Source: Hepsetus odoe
Taxonomy: Eukaryota; Chordata; Actinopteri; Characiformes; Hepsetidae
Direction: 5' to 3'
NCBI GenBank assembly: GCA_017165825.1
Contig: CM029381.1
Location: 3,774,425 to 3,838,424 of the forward strand
DNA length: 64,000 nt
This document shows, one piece after another, positions 10,415 through 21,799 of this stretch. Below the pieces are notes generated by a model. That model searched no databases. It had not been told where the DNA came from and worked only from the letters and a program-made list of their open reading frames with translations. A program made the translations under genes and the position numbers. Every line of letters begins with the position of its first letter. Position 1 is the stretch's first letter.

Positions 10415-10972
10415 GCAGGTCCCTGAAGAACTGTGGTCGAGACATGAGACAGATGTGGGACTGGTAAAATCAGCCTCACCAGTTCAGATCAGATTAAAAC
10501 CTGGAGCACAACTACCTAGGAGAGCTCAGTATCCATTAAAACCAGAAGCTGAGCAGGGAATAGAGAGAACTATACTGGGGCTGGTAGAAGCAGGAGTACT
10601 GATAAAGATGAGAAGCCCATGTAACACCCCAGTACTCCCAGTACAAAAGGCAGATCAAACTAAGTGGTGATTGGTGCACGATCTAAGAGCAGTAAATGCA
10701 GCGGTGGAAGACTGGCAAGCAGAAGTGCCCAATCCACACACACTACTTATGAACATTCCACTGGATGATCAGATCTTTACAGTAACAGATTTGTGTTCTG
10801 CATTTTTTATCATCCAATAGCAGAAGAGTCCAGGTATCTATTTGCATTCACGCACAGGGGGAAGCAGTACAGCTATACAAGGTTACCACAGGGATTCAAA
10901 CATTCCCCTCATATATTTAATCAAGTTCTGAGACAGGATCTAGAGGAACTGGTTTTGCTTCAGCAGTGTTGA
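10407..10972 (+). pseudogene. ERV reverse transcriptase, broken and internally deleted
   Basis: The first 87 residues carry an RT start (LKPGAQLPRRAQYPLKPEAE and GIERTILGLVEAGVL) and end at an in-frame stop after QTKW. RT motifs continue in other frames: VTDLCSAFF (motif A region) and RLPQGFKHSPHIFNQVL (motif B). Sequence then jumps near 10960 into the pre-RNase H block. The catalytic YxDD motif and thumb are therefore missing. Confidence 0.82.
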
Positions 10973-11827
10973 TGCAGGAGACATGTAGTGGAAGAAAGAA
11001 ACAGCCAATAGCTTATTATAGCACTAAACTAGATGGAGTGGCTCAGCATGGCCACCATGCTATCAGGGTTTAGCAGCAGAACATTATGCCTACGAGAAAG
11101 CTTCAGTTCTGACGATGGGGTTTCCAGTGATCATCTATTCCCATCATAAAATCATAGAGCTGATCGAGAACAGCAGGTTTGTTTTAACACAAGCAAGGAG
11201 TTCTTCCTTACATTTCCAGATGTGACTCTCAGGAGATGTAATACAGTTAATCCAGCAGAATTATTACCTTTCCAGTTTGAAGGAAAACCACATGATTGCA
11301 TAGCTAGTTCATTGGTGTTCTCCAAGTTAAGACCTGATTTGGAGTCTACACCAATTCCGGAAGCAGAAGTGACTTATTTTGTTGTTGGATCCTGTTTTAG
11401 GGATCACTTGGGGAACCATGCAGGATATGCAGTGGTGAGGAAAGGAAGCGGAGATGTTTTCGAGGTAGAAAAGGCCAAAAATTGTCCTCAGCCTTGCTCT
11501 GCCCAACTAGCAGAGCTGAAAGCAGTAACCGAGGCGTGCAGATTGGCAAAGGGAAAGAGTGTTAATGTTTTTACTGACTCAGCATATGCGCATGGAGTTA
11601 CCCATCTGTTTGGGGCGGTATGGAAACAGCGAGGTTTTAAGAAGACTGATGGTAGCCCAATACAACACTTGCAGCAAATACTGGAGTTGATGAGTGCTAT
11701 GATGCTGCAAGGAAAACTGGCAATAGTTAAATGTCAGGCACACAAAAAAGGAAATGACTGTGTGATAAAGGGGAATAATTTGGCTGATGAGGAGCTAAAA
11801 AGGCCTCTAAGTGTGAGGATCCAGTGA
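10973..11827 (+). pseudogene. ERV connection and RNase H domain, catalytic Asp lost
   Basis: The clean frame starts at 11222; earlier connection sequence (KKQPIAYYSTKLD) has stops. RNase H would remove the RNA strand during reverse transcription. In the 201-residue frame, the Glu of LAELKAV (about residue 98) and the Asp of VFTDSAYAHGV (about 119) are present. The first catalytic Asp of the usual TDGS motif is replaced: it reads FVVGSC (about 53-58). The domain would be inactive even if expressed. Confidence 0.8.
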
Positions 11828-12009
11828 TGGCACCAATGGTAGCAATAGAACCAATAACTACACTGGATGATTTGGTAGAGATGCAGAGGCAACATTGTGG
11901 GAAAGAACTATGTGGAGTAACAGAGGAGCTAAACAAGATGAAAAAGGATCATGGAGAAATCATGAAGGGTTGTTGATTGCACCTACATTACTAACAATAC
12001 TAATCACTA

Positions 12010-12873
12010 ATGCACATGGGTTGGATCATTGCGCAAGAGGAGAAGTGGAAGAAAAATAAGGAAACAAGGGTTTTGGTCTCCATATTTACAGGCAACGATG
12101 ATGAATTGCTGAGCCGATGCGATGTTTGTGCTCAAAATAATGTGCGAAAGGGAATCACTACCCCAGCTGGACACATACCGGTACCTACAGGACCATTTCA
12201 ACATCTGGTGATTGATTATGTGGACATGATTAAAAGGGTGAGAGGATACAGGTACATGCTTGTGGTCATTGACAGATTTAGCAGGTGGGTGGAAGCGACC
12301 CCATCCAAAGATCAAGGTGCTGGAACTGTTATTAAGTTTTTGATGAGAGAGGTCATCCCAAGATTTGGAATTCCGTCGCAAATAACTTCAGACAATGGAT
12401 CAGCTTTTATCCAACAGACTGTTAAAAAGGTATTACAACAATTGAGAATCAAACAACGGCTGGGATGTGTTTACCACCCCCAGTGTCAGGGGATGGTGGA
12501 AAGGGTTAATGGAACTCTAAAAACAAAGGTAAATAAAATTTGTGCAGAAACAGGATTCCATTGGATGGATGCTCTCCCTTTAGCCCTGATGCATTACCGA
12601 TTGCAAGCCAATAGAACCTCTCATCTGACTCCACATCAGAAGCTTACTGGTAGACACATGCCTGTACCCCATCTGAGGGAGCCCTATCAGGGACCTCCCT
12701 TAGAACAATTGGAAGCAGAGCTGAGAGCCTATATGAGACAACTAACTGCTGTACATAGAGCTATTTACCAACAGGAGCTGAGACGTGCTCCAGAACCGGA
12801 GGAGGAGGCCACAAACCCATTAAGACCAGGGGACCAGGTGTATGTAAGAGTTTTCAGGAGGAAGTGGAATTAA
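12010..12873 (+). pseudogene. ERV integrase, core intact, ends at a stop
   Basis: A 287-residue frame. The zinc-binding domain is partly degraded; CDVCAQNN remains near residue 37. The catalytic core shows Asp69 (VIDY), Asp128 (TSDNGSAF) and Glu164 (GMVERVNG), a D,D-35-E spacing. A C-terminal segment PGDQVYVRVFRRKW is followed by a stop near 12871. The usual continuation GPHKVVSVTPTAIKVE is readable beyond the stop, so the stop is a disabling mutation. Confidence 0.88.
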
Positions 12874-12897
12874 CCAAGGCGAACTGGTCCTCACAAG

Positions 12898-13404
12898 GTG
12901 GTAAGCGTGACACCCACAGCAATAAAAGTGGAGAATAATACTACTTGGTATCACCTTAACCACTGTACTCGAGTTCCCAGGAACCTGTTACCAAGAACAG
13001 AGCCTGACGATATAAGCGGAGATGATGAGCCAGCAACAGGAGATGAAGAACACAGTGGAAGCAATCAGGAGAGCCCTGGATCAGGGCAGAAGAGTGGTAC
13101 CCATCCCGGTCCTGGTGTGTCAGCTGTGAGCCAGAACAGTCGCGTTGGAGGATCAAGCGAGGACAGCGCACTTAGCGACTCGCAGACCGCAGCAACACAG
13201 GCTGCAGACCCAGAGGACTCGAAAAGCTCAGAGCGGGAGGAGACAGAGAGTCAGGAGGAGAGGACAAGAGCAGAGAGCCCCGTCAACTCACCCCGTCAGC
13301 TGAGTCCAGTAGTTCAGCCATTCCCTCTCCAACCAGCAGCAGCAGCAGCCGATCAACAAACTCTGCCCGGCACTCCGAGAGGGCGAGGTGGAACCAGAAA
13401 ATGA
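12898..13404 (+). pseudogene. ERV integrase tail and Ser/Glu-rich extension
   Basis: The first 35 residues continue the integrase C-terminal domain. The rest is low-complexity, rich in Ser, Glu, Pro and Gln, with no domain recognised. In retroviruses this region overlaps the start of env. Confidence 0.6.
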
Positions 13405-14669
13405 TGATCAGCGGGTGTCTGACCCTAGTGGTCCTAATGGGACTGAGTTTCGGACTGATGTGTTTCCTGGTGAACCAGTCTTGGAGCAAACTTTACCGGC
13501 AGCGCTCTCCATCATCGACATATCTACTCTCTTCGGTTCAGTCTAATCATGCCATTGATCACAAAATAACTGGTTGCAGCAAACCTGCCGTTGATCCCAT
13601 GACCACCGAACAACCACAGGGACTGGAAGAACGCCTTGGTACCTGTGCTCTGGCAACAGTCACGTTGGCTGTAGGAAGTGGACTTGCCCCACTAGGGCAC
13701 TGTTTTGTAATTTCACACATCCGTAATATGAGCAGTGAACCGGGTATTATACCCTACCGGAATAGGAAAGGTGGTTTTGAGGTGTGGCCAATTACTGACA
13801 AATGTGATCTGACAGGACAAGTTGAAATCAGAATCAAGTGTTTCATTGATCATTGAGTTTCATTAGCTTCAGACAGAGTAATGACTATAGAGCAAGCAGC
13901 TAAATTACTTACTGTAAGTCCAAACAGACTAAAGAATCGTTTAAAAAGATATAGAGGGGAAAGAGCTAAAAGAACATTAGAGGTCATAGCCCCACAGCGC
14001 ACTGAGGACATGGAGTTACAGGAAGCTCTGTCTAATACTTGGTACCACTGGGTGCGATACACTGTGGGAGAGCTGAATAAAACCGAGTGTGTTTTGTGTG
14101 CACGTTCCCCGTTAGCCCAAGTGGTCATAGTTCCAAACCCATATTCATATGAACACTGCGCAACTTTCAATAGGCATTTCTGTAATCTGACCAAGAGTGA
14201 GAGGCCATTCTGCCCAGCGATTGCAAATGGATGGGCAACCTGGACTGTACACCCCAGACCACGGGAACAGACTCATAAGGAAAAGGCCAAATTCAGAGAA
14301 CCAACCCGATCATAATAGTAAGAAAAAGAAACTAATGTATAAATCACTTTGGACAAAAGATCAGATGAATGTTTAATAGGTAAGACAACTGTTTTGGCAC
14401 CAGAGATGAAGATTCAGGTGTCCCCGTACAGGACCCTAGATTATCTGCCACCATCACTCGTCCTATGGTGCCTTGGTAACTTTAAGAAGGTACGCACTGG
14501 TAACCCTGATTACGATCTTATTTTAACCTTAGATAATCTCCTTCCTAACATAGTCGCTGGAGCAACTGAGGATTTTTCTGTTCCTGAGATTGCTTTCCGG
14601 TTCACTTTAGATCATGACGCTAACCACCTGATGCATGCTGTTATTGACTTCTTTTATTACCCAGATTAA
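13401..14669 (+). pseudogene. ERV env-like region, fragmented
   Basis: Three frames cover this interval (13401-13856, 13881-14315, 14349-14669). The first begins with a hydrophobic leader containing VVLMGLSFGLMCFLV, consistent with a signal anchor or signal peptide. The second has several cysteines (CVLCARSP, FCNLTKSERPFCP), consistent with a surface subunit. No fusion peptide, CX6CC motif or C-terminal transmembrane anchor is visible. Env is assigned mainly by position after integrase. Confidence 0.5.
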
Positions 14670-15540
14670 GGACCGCACTTTGTCCAGTGTGGCCAGAGAA
14701 GTACTAGTGACCTCGCCTGGTACACACTCACGGTACCGTGCTACTGCACGTAAAGTGCAAAACGGGCGAAGCTGATGTAGTTGCTTCTTAACCGGTGGAG
14801 AGACTTAGATGGGAATTTTACTGTTTTCGTAACATGTATTTACTGTTTTATTGATCATGTATCGACTATATAACCTTTAAATTGAACAATTGCTGAATGA
14901 TCTGTTACACATACTCTGACTGAAATTGCATGTCCTTATTATTGTTTTGAGCATAGTCATATTATCCTGAATCAGCACATGGTAAACTCTAATATGTACC
15001 CTCATATGAGGTACTATTCTATTGATTAATTTTTGTAATCTCGAGAGCTGGATCAGGCTAAGTAGGGAACCGCTGAACCCAAGCGCTGATAGCACTATCA
15101 CAACTTCTGGATAGGAATTTTTTCCTCTAAAAATTGACTCAGCACAGAGGTTTCCGACCACTCTTGGGGAATGGGTCTCTCTTCTTAGTAACCTGATCGC
15201 TTAAAAACCAGTTCAGCTGAAATCTTGATATGCTCACTTTATGACTATCATTGATGTTTCGTATATAACTACGTTACGCAGTATTTTATCATTAACATGG
15301 ATTAATATGCATTATTAGTCCTGTATTCAGTATTTAACCGCATTTATTGACGTATCTGACCTGTAAGTCGGAGAGGGCAGCTATATATAGTAAAAATCCC
15401 TTTACTTTTGCCCGTCTCACAGTGCCTCACATTACTGAGTTCACAGAGTTGGTTGTCCTAAATCGACCCCAGAAGACAGCAAGTAGCTGCACCTGCAAAT
15501 AGTTACATTCTTACTTGCTTGCGTCTCATGAGCTCCCAGA
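14670..15540 (+). other. Possible ERV 3' untranslated region and LTR
   Basis: No coding sequence is supported. A TATATATAG motif at about 15381 lies about 30-40 bp before a CT-rich stretch, as expected of an LTR promoter. Without a 5' LTR to compare, the LTR boundaries cannot be set. Confidence 0.3.
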
Positions 15541-15779
15541 AAACATCCAGCAGAAAAGAGGAACATCTTTAATTGAACATAGTGCTCATAGACGACTGGT
15601 AGAAACAGGTACAGTTCTAATCAGGCAGCTGCTCTCATAACTGGGAAGCTGGATGGGAGGAACACCTTGAAATACCGGTGGTAGATAAGACAGGGAGACA
15701 TCCGTGAAAAACACTTTTAAGTGGGGGCCTGGATGGGGGGAAGCCTGAAATATAGGTGGTAGATAAGACTTTCTCCTAC

Positions 15780-16420
15780 TGGCTGAACACAGGACAACCT
15801 ACTGACTGAACACAGGACATTCTACTGACTGAACACAGACATCCTGGCTGAACACAGGACATCCTGCAGCTGAACACAGGGCATTTCTACTGACTGAACA
15901 CAGGATATCCTGCTGGCCAGTGCAGGGCATTCTGACTGAACACAGGATATCCTACTGACTGAATAGGACAACCTACTGACTGAACACAGAGACAACCTAC
16001 TGGCTGAACACAGGACAACCTGTGACTGAACACAGGACATTCTACAATGAACACAAGACATCTACTGACTGAACAAGGACATCCTACTGACTGAACACAG
16101 GGCATTCTACTGACTGAGCATAGGATATCCTACTGACTAGTTGCAGACATCCCCTACTGACTGAACACAGGGCATTCTACTGACTGAACACAGGGCATTC
16201 TACTGACTGAACACGGATATCTACTGACTGAACTGAGACATCTACTGACTGAACACAGGGCATTCTACTGACTGAACACAGGATATCCTACTGACTGAAC
16301 ACAGGACATCCTACTGACTGAACACAGGACAACCTACTGACTGAAAACAGGGCATTCTACTGACTGAACACACGACAAAACACTGACTGAACACAGGACA
16401 ACCTTCTGAGTGAGCACAAA
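15780..16420. repeat. 23-bp minisatellite, left arm of inverted duplication
   Basis: Tandem units resemble CTACTGACTGAACACAGGACATC, with about 27 copies of varying quality. The same unit occurs in reverse complement at 22440-23420. ORFs through it are artefacts of the period. Confidence 0.9.
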
Positions 16421-16555
16421 CTTATGACCCCACTTAAAACACACCTTAAAATATCTGCATTAGGAACAGAACAGTTTCTCAGTGAAAGGCCTTCAATCTT
16501 CTATCTGCTTACCTTGGAGTCTCACTTTCCTCCAATAAGAGACTCACTTCAGGAG
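16421..16555. repeat. Unique flank of the inverted duplication (left copy)
   Basis: The 115 bp at about 16441-16555 matches the reverse complement of 22300-22414 with a single difference (CTGCTTACC versus CTGTTTACC) by eye. The next ~25 bp outward has a few further differences. The match runs into the N gap at the right copy, so its inner limit is unknown. Confidence 0.85.
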
Positions 16556-16764
16556 TTTTCACAGATTTTCCCAACATTAGTTCAGGAAGACAGGATGTGA
16601 TTCTGCAGTTTTTTTCATCACATTGATCAGAATATTCAGCTCAATCTGGAGGAAAAAAGAGGAACACATGAGTCTTCACAGCCAGTCTTGAAGATCAGAA
16701 GCTGATTTTTGTCTTGTTTTTCCCACTTGAAAAAGGAATCGCTTCCAGTCCATGCACACACATC

Positions 16765-16957
16765 TTTACATTTATATTTATGGCATTTAGTGGATGCAGA
16801 GCAACTTACATTCCCTGATTACAGGGGCAGTCCCCTTGGAACAAGCTGGGGTTCAGCGTTTTGCTCAGGAACCCAATGGATGGTAGTGCTGGAGATGGGA
16901 TTTGAACATGCAAACACTTGGACTGCAAGCAACTATCCTACCACTTGACCACCAGCC
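16765..16957 (-). mobile_element. tRNA-derived SINE-like element (family 1), degenerate
   Basis: Plus-strand reading starts TTTACATTTATATTTATGGC, followed by a GCAGAGCAACTTAC block, and ends with CCACTTGACCACCAGC, the reverse complement of a tRNA-like head (TGGTGGTCTAGTGG in other copies). GATTTGAAC matches a reversed B box. Confidence 0.65.
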
Positions 16958-17283
16958 CCTCTTTAAGGAAAATAACTGTACTTTAGAAAACTGTTGTTGA
17001 ATTATGAAATTACTTTTAGTTCTCCTGAAGATACACCTATAATGTTAACAAGTATATTTACATGGTCAGCGAGTCTGTTGTTGAGTTCTTCTACTGATTA
17101 GACAGACCTTGGCCTTGAACAAAATAAATTTATCATTTCTCTTTAATTTATTTTTATATTTTATTAAATCATATAATCTAATAATTAAAGTAGAACATTT
17201 TTTTCTGAAAAATAACAGTAGTAGTGATAGTGTCAGTGAAAGTGGTAAACTTTAATGATTGTACACAAAACATGGAGACTATA

Positions 17284-17536
17284 CACTTCATGGTGGTCTA
17301 GTAGTGAGGGAGTTCCCCCGCATCGGAAGATTGTGGGTTCAATTCCCTCACCAGTAGGTTGCCCTGAGGTACCCTTGAGCAAGGTACCATCCCTGTCACT
17401 GCTCCCCGGGCGCTTTCAATAGCTGTCCCTTGCTGCACGGTGTTTGCGTGGGTTAAATGCAGAGGTCCAATTTGGTTGTGGTTCTCTGTGTGCTGTGCTG
17501 TGACCTCGCAATGACAAGAACAGTCACTTTCACAAA
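17284..17536 (+). mobile_element. SINE-like repeat (family 2), best copy
   Basis: It starts with ATGGTGGTCTAGTAGTGAGG (A-box-like), followed by GTGGGTTCAATTCCC (B-box-like). The body has CCTTGAGCAAGGTACC and CACTGCTCCCCGGGCGC, and the tail ends AACAGTCACTTTCAC. A fragment of the same tail, reversed, is at about 17690-17725. The head is resemblance to a tRNA, not a functional tRNA gene. Confidence 0.65.
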
Positions 17537-17909
17537 CAGTATTATTATAAAAGAATAGAGGAGAAGTATAATGTCTGTGGTGCTTCAAATACATTTTTCA
17601 TTCAGTTTGGTGTTTTTACAAGATCGTTTACGTTTAGGGGTAAATTTAATGGTTTTTAAACTGGTCATGAATTGATGATAGAAATAAGTGAAAATGAAAG
17701 TGACTGTCATTGCGAACACAGCCCGAGATGAATCGACAAAACACAGGTTTCATTAACTTCCTAAATACAATTTTCTTTAATTATAAATGGTCTCTAATTG
17801 TGTCTTTGTGGACATAGAGATGCCTCTATAGCAGGGTGCCTAGAGAGGAGTTGTAGTTGTGTATGAAGAAGTCAGGAGTGGAAGAGAAGTATGTGAGAGT
17901 ATGAGAGAG
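17537..17909. other. No gene seen; short repeat fragment
   Basis: AT-rich intergenic sequence. Apart from the family 2 tail fragment at about 17690-17725 nothing is recognised. Confidence 0.5.
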
Positions 17910-17975
17910 TAGGTTGGAATGTAACAAGATAGGTAAAAATCCAAAGGGGGGTGAATACTTTTGCAAGGCACTGTA
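17910..17975. repeat. Tc1-type transposon terminal repeat, solo end
   Basis: Contains GGTTGGAATGTAACAAGATA and ends GGTGAATACTTTTGCAAGGCACTGTA, split here as GGTGAATACTTTTGC and AAGGCACTGTA, the standard outer end of many fish Tc1 elements. It is followed by TA and then LINE sequence. No transposase is attached. Confidence 0.75.
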
Positions 17976-18860
17976 TATGAAGGTGGTGTGACAGTGGTGA
18001 GATCTACAGTAGGAGTGACAGATACATTTAAGGTAGAGGTTGGAGATCAAGGATCAGCCCTGAGCCCATTCTTGTTTGCAATAGTAATGGACAGGTTGAT
18101 GGACGAGGTTAGACAGGAGTCTCCGTGGACGATGATGTTTCTGATGATATTGTGATCTGTAGTGAGAGTAGGGAGCAGCTTGAGGAGAACCTGGAGAGAT
18201 GGAGATCTGCTCTAGAGAGGAGAGGAATGAAAGTGAGTAGGACGAAGACAGAATACATGAGTGTGAATGAAAGGGAGGAAAGTGGAGTGGTGAGGCTAGA
18301 AGGAGCAGAGGTGTGAAGGTGGAGGAGTTTAAATACTTGAGGTGGACAGTTCAGAGTAATGGTGAGAGAAAAGAGAAAAAAGTGCAGGCAAGTTGGAATG
18401 GGTAGAGAAGAGTGACAGGAGTGAACTGTGACAGATGGGGACCACCAAGACTTATACGGGTTGAAGACGACAGTGAGACGAGCTTGTGTGGAAGCACAAC
18501 TGAGGGGTGTGTGGTTGAAGTTCTTATGTTTGGGGAACCACAGTGAGTAGTACAGTGGGTTCAGATGGTTTGGTGGATCTGATCAGTCTGGAGAGAGTAT
18601 ATTAGACTGACAGCTTAGGTTGGACCATTTGGAGACACAGTGAGAGAAAGACTGTGTTGGTTTGAATGTGTCCAGAGGAAAGATGTGGAGAAGGATGCTG
18701 AGGATGGAGCTTCCAGGAAAGAGAAGAAGAGTAAGAACAAAGAGAAGGTTTATGGACATTGTGAGAGGACATGCAGGTAGTTGGTTTGAAGGAGGAAGAT
18801 GCAGAGGAAGACATAGAGATGGATGAACCGGTGTGGTGACAACTAACAGAGCAGGCAGAA
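17976..18860 (+). mobile_element. RTE-like LINE, C-terminal half of RT, degenerate
   Basis: Motif B region reads GSALSPFLFAIVMDRLMDEV. Motif C is split by a frameshift near 18130, after which VSDDIVICSESREQLEENLE continues in the next frame, then RGMKVSRTKTEYMSVNE. Further 3', the RRMLRMELPGK-type end is readable with many stops. It is related to the fragment at 4815-5065. The copy is 5'-truncated and dead. Confidence 0.8.
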
Positions 18861-20250
18861 GAAGAAGAAATGTTTGATTCCACCACAGCAGATACTGAAA
18901 AGGAGACAGGAGAACTGGGGAAAGACCAGGCTTAAAGAAACCATATTTCAAATCTTATTTCCAGTAAAACTCTGGGTTTGCTCTACAGTGTAAAGATGAT
19001 CAGAAGACGATGTGAGGGTTTGTCTTCTGTCCCACATGTTGCAGGTTCAGACCTACGACTCTCATGTTCTCATTGATATGATGTTCCAGAATCTCTACTT
19101 CATTCTGAAAACACGTTCCTGCTACAGAATGGCTGAAGTGCTGGAGGTGTCTGATACGAGGTTCAGTCTGAATCACAGGAACTCTCCCTAAGTAGAGGCC
19201 TCCAATATCGTCTTTCTTTTATAAAAAACTTTTGTCTTTTGTTCTTTTTTGTTCTTTTGTTCTTGTATTTTTGTTTCCAGAACATGGTCCAGATTAACCT
19301 CAGTGACCCAGTTTAATCCCCGTTACCAGTTCATCATCCAGGAAAACACGTTCAAGTGGTGTTTAAACAGCTGCAGTGTGGATTAAACCAGACTTCAGAT
19401 GAGCTGCACTCAGATTTAACTTCACTCTTGGTTCTGGTTTATGGAGGTTCCTGATCTGACCCAGTTCTGAACCCCAGCAGTGATGGTCTGGTGTTCCTCT
19501 GTGTTTGCCTTGTGTTTGTTCAGACTATAAAATCACTCTTTGGTGTCCTGTAGTTAGGAATTCCAAGTTGCTCTGTATAAGAGTATCTGGTAAATGCCGT
19601 TAACTCCAGCTCACATTTATTTAAATGCTTTTCATGAACATTTCATTTCTTGAGGAAACTTCACCAACAAACATTATGAATGGAGAGTAAGCAGGAGGAC
19701 GAAACAAGCTTTTATATAAAATTATATCTTTATTTAAACAGGTCCATGTTTTATTTAAACACAGGTTCATGTCCAGGTAAGGACTGTTCCCTTCCATTAA
19801 AAGGCTCTTTCACTGGTCAGTCTGGTCCTTCTGGTATTCTGGTATATTTCAAATAAATTATAAGTGACACAATCGAACATGATATTGTTGAGAGGACCAT
19901 TATTCTCTGCTGGCCAACATTTTATTTCTGCATGTCTTGATCATGCCAGTCCAGACACTGGGAATAGTGAAGTGTGGGTGGTCCTCAAGTAGCTGCTTTC
20001 TCAGGTCCATAAAGCTGCACGACTTCTTTCATAACCTGAGGGAATTTAAACTGCAGGAAAACTTTTCTCTTTTTCTGTTTCTCTTGTAGTGTAGGGTGAG
20101 GAATCTGGAGCACTGCATGAGTCTGGAGTTTCCACTCTGAATTAGACCTTCGACTTTACACTTGAAGACTCTGAAGACTCTCATCTTCTCCACCCAGACT
20201 CTCTTTGATCTGGTCTCTGGTCTGGTCAACCCCAATCCTCTCCACACAGT
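18861..20250. other. No gene recognised; SINE fragment at 19548-19602
   Basis: A family 1 SINE 3' fragment (AAGTTGCTCTGTATAAGAG, GTAAATGCCGT) is at 19548-19602, plus orientation. The rest shows no supported gene. Confidence 0.5.
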
Positions 20251-20660
20251 TCCAGCTTTTGTTCCAGATCCCACCCTCAGCTCCACCCTGACCCTCTTTA
20301 GTCTGGACTTTGTTCCAGATACCCCCCTCAGCTCCACTCTGACCCTCTTTAGTCTGGACTTTGTTCCAGATCCCACCCTCAGCTCCACCCTGACCCTCTT
20401 TAGTCTGGACTTTGTTCCAGATACCACCCTCAGCTCCACCCTGACCCTCTTTAGTCTGGACTTTGTTCCAGATCCCACCCTCAGCTCCACCCTGACCCTC
20501 TTTAGTCTGGACTTTGTTCCAGATCCCACCCTCAGCTCCACCCTGACTCTCTTTAGTCTGGACTTTGTTCCAGATCCCACCCTCAGCTCCACCCTGACCC
20601 TCTTTAGTCTGGACTTTGTTCCAGACACCACCCTCAGCTCCACCCTGACTCTTTATACTT
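20251..20660. repeat. 51-bp minisatellite, about 8 copies, open on both strands
   Basis: Units of 51 bp are highly uniform; copies differ mainly at CCCAC/CCACC. Because 51 is a multiple of three, one frame stays open on each strand: plus FVPDPTLSSTLTLFSLD, minus VELRVGSGTKSRLKR. An acceptor-like site (TCCTTACAG) lies upstream on the minus strand at about 20795, so a minus-strand exon is possible but not supported by any recognised domain. Confidence 0.88.
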
Positions 20661-21301
20661 CACTCTCTTTAGACTGGTCTTTGTTCTGGTCTCCCTCATC
20701 AGCTCCACTGCTTTCCCCTCTTGTCTCTGTGGTGTGAGATTTTCCCCAAATCCATGAAGTAATCCATTTAAGTAGAGACTCATCCACTCTGTAAGGACAA
20801 AAACAGAAGAAAAAAGAAAGATTTATGTTCCACACAAACTCTCGGCTTCAACAAGTGAGGTTCTGCCTCGATCACTGGATGTGAAGTTTCTCTTCTTCAT
20901 GTATGTAAGTGCTTTGATATTTAATATCTTATATATTTATTACCAGACTGGTTCTCTACAGCTCTGATCATTTTAAACAGTGGAGCTCTTGGGCTACCAT
21001 TTCTTAAAGGCCATCGCCTGATTTATGAAGGTTTCTCTAGACGTCCTCATCACTGATGAAGAACTGAAGGACTTTGTCCCTGGTGTCTCCTCATATTTAT
21101 ACCCCTGTGAAACATGGAGTCATGGACCATCACTTCTGTTTTCCTGAACACTCGGGCGCTCTGAGTGAAATTATTTTCCATGGAGACTCTTTCAGATCTT
21201 ATAGGGCTGCAGCATCAATAATGTAAATAATATAAAATAAAATCTTCTAAACAACTATATTCTGATATAATTCCACTTTCAGAGTTCATCTCATCCTGTG
21301 T
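20661..21301. other. No gene recognised
   Basis: A short minus-strand frame at 20653-20835 follows a plausible acceptor but has no recognisable product. The rest is AT-rich sequence without clear coding or repeat content. Confidence 0.4.
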
Positions 21302-21533
21302 TCAATGATGAATGTAGTGAAGGTGTTTTCTATTATTGTGAATTGATTGAATTTCTGGTGAATTTACGTACATCAGTTTACATTCTGCTTTCTTCAGCAC
21401 TTCAGCAAGTTCTTTCACTGAATCTCCCAGTTTATTTCCAGACAGATCCAGCTCTTTCAGCTTGGAGACACCTGACTGTAGAGCTGATCTGAGATCAGCA
21501 CAGCCTTTCTCCTCTATTCCACATTTCTTTAGC
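21302..21533 (-). CDS. Second NLR-like locus, probable terminal LRR exon
   Basis: Acceptor TATCTGCAG, then LKKCGIEEKGCADLRSALQS and LKELDLSGNKLGDSVKEL, ending AEVLKKAECKLM. No in-phase donor is found where the LRR exons usually end; the frame continues through about 22 further residues to TGA at 21302-21304. I therefore call it a 3'-terminal exon. An exon using GT at the GTACGTAAAT site would be out of phase with the array convention. Confidence 0.65.
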
Positions 21534-21716
21534 CTGCAGATAGAAGGACAGGTTCTTTATTTCTGGAGCCCAGAGCACTCAGAGAAAACACTCTGAACCC
21601 ACATTACAATAATCATCATCTTTGATTTACAGAAAATTCACTATTAAAACAAATCTGAGTGCACACTGGTTTCTGCTTCTGTAACTGAATAATGATATGA
21701 AGATCATTTCACTCAC

Positions 21717-21799
21717 TTCAGTTTCTCCAGTTTACTCTCAGGGTTCCTCAGAAGATCACAGAGCTCCTTCAGTCCAGACTCGTCTACTTTATTCTCATT
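21717..21799 (-). CDS. Second NLR-like locus, LRR exon truncated by the gap
   Basis: Donor GTGAGT. The visible 83 bp encode NENKVDESGLKELCDLLRNP and SKLEKLK, the second half of an LRR exon. The first half lies in the 500-N gap. It is the next exon upstream of the one at 21302. Confidence 0.8.

Larger units (their letters stand above)
9690..15540 (+). mobile_element. Endogenous retrovirus, class I-like, 5'-truncated and inactivated
   Basis: Plus-strand domains appear in retroviral order: RT N-terminus, RNase H, integrase, then an env-like region. No gag, no clear protease and no 5' LTR are present. The left end abuts the LINE at 9690. Stops and frame changes occur in RT, between RT and RNase H, inside the integrase C-terminus and in env. 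The RT core with its YxDD motif is deleted. The RT and integrase look most like fish gamma/epsilon-type elements; this is inference from motif wording. The copy cannot encode a working virus. Confidence 0.82.

Noticed and set aside
11727..11936. Minus-strand ORFs over the ERV RNase H and integrase region
   Set aside because: Shadows of the plus-strand pol frames.
15780..16420. CRISPR-like regular array
   Set aside because: Units are contiguous tandem repeats with no unique spacers, and the genome is eukaryotic.
16560..16650. Possible small minus-strand exon (acceptor TTTTTTCCTCCAG then IELNILINVMKKTAESHPVF)
   Set aside because: The frame stops after about 23 residues and no partner exon or family could be recognised; its position in the inverted duplication also makes it doubtful.
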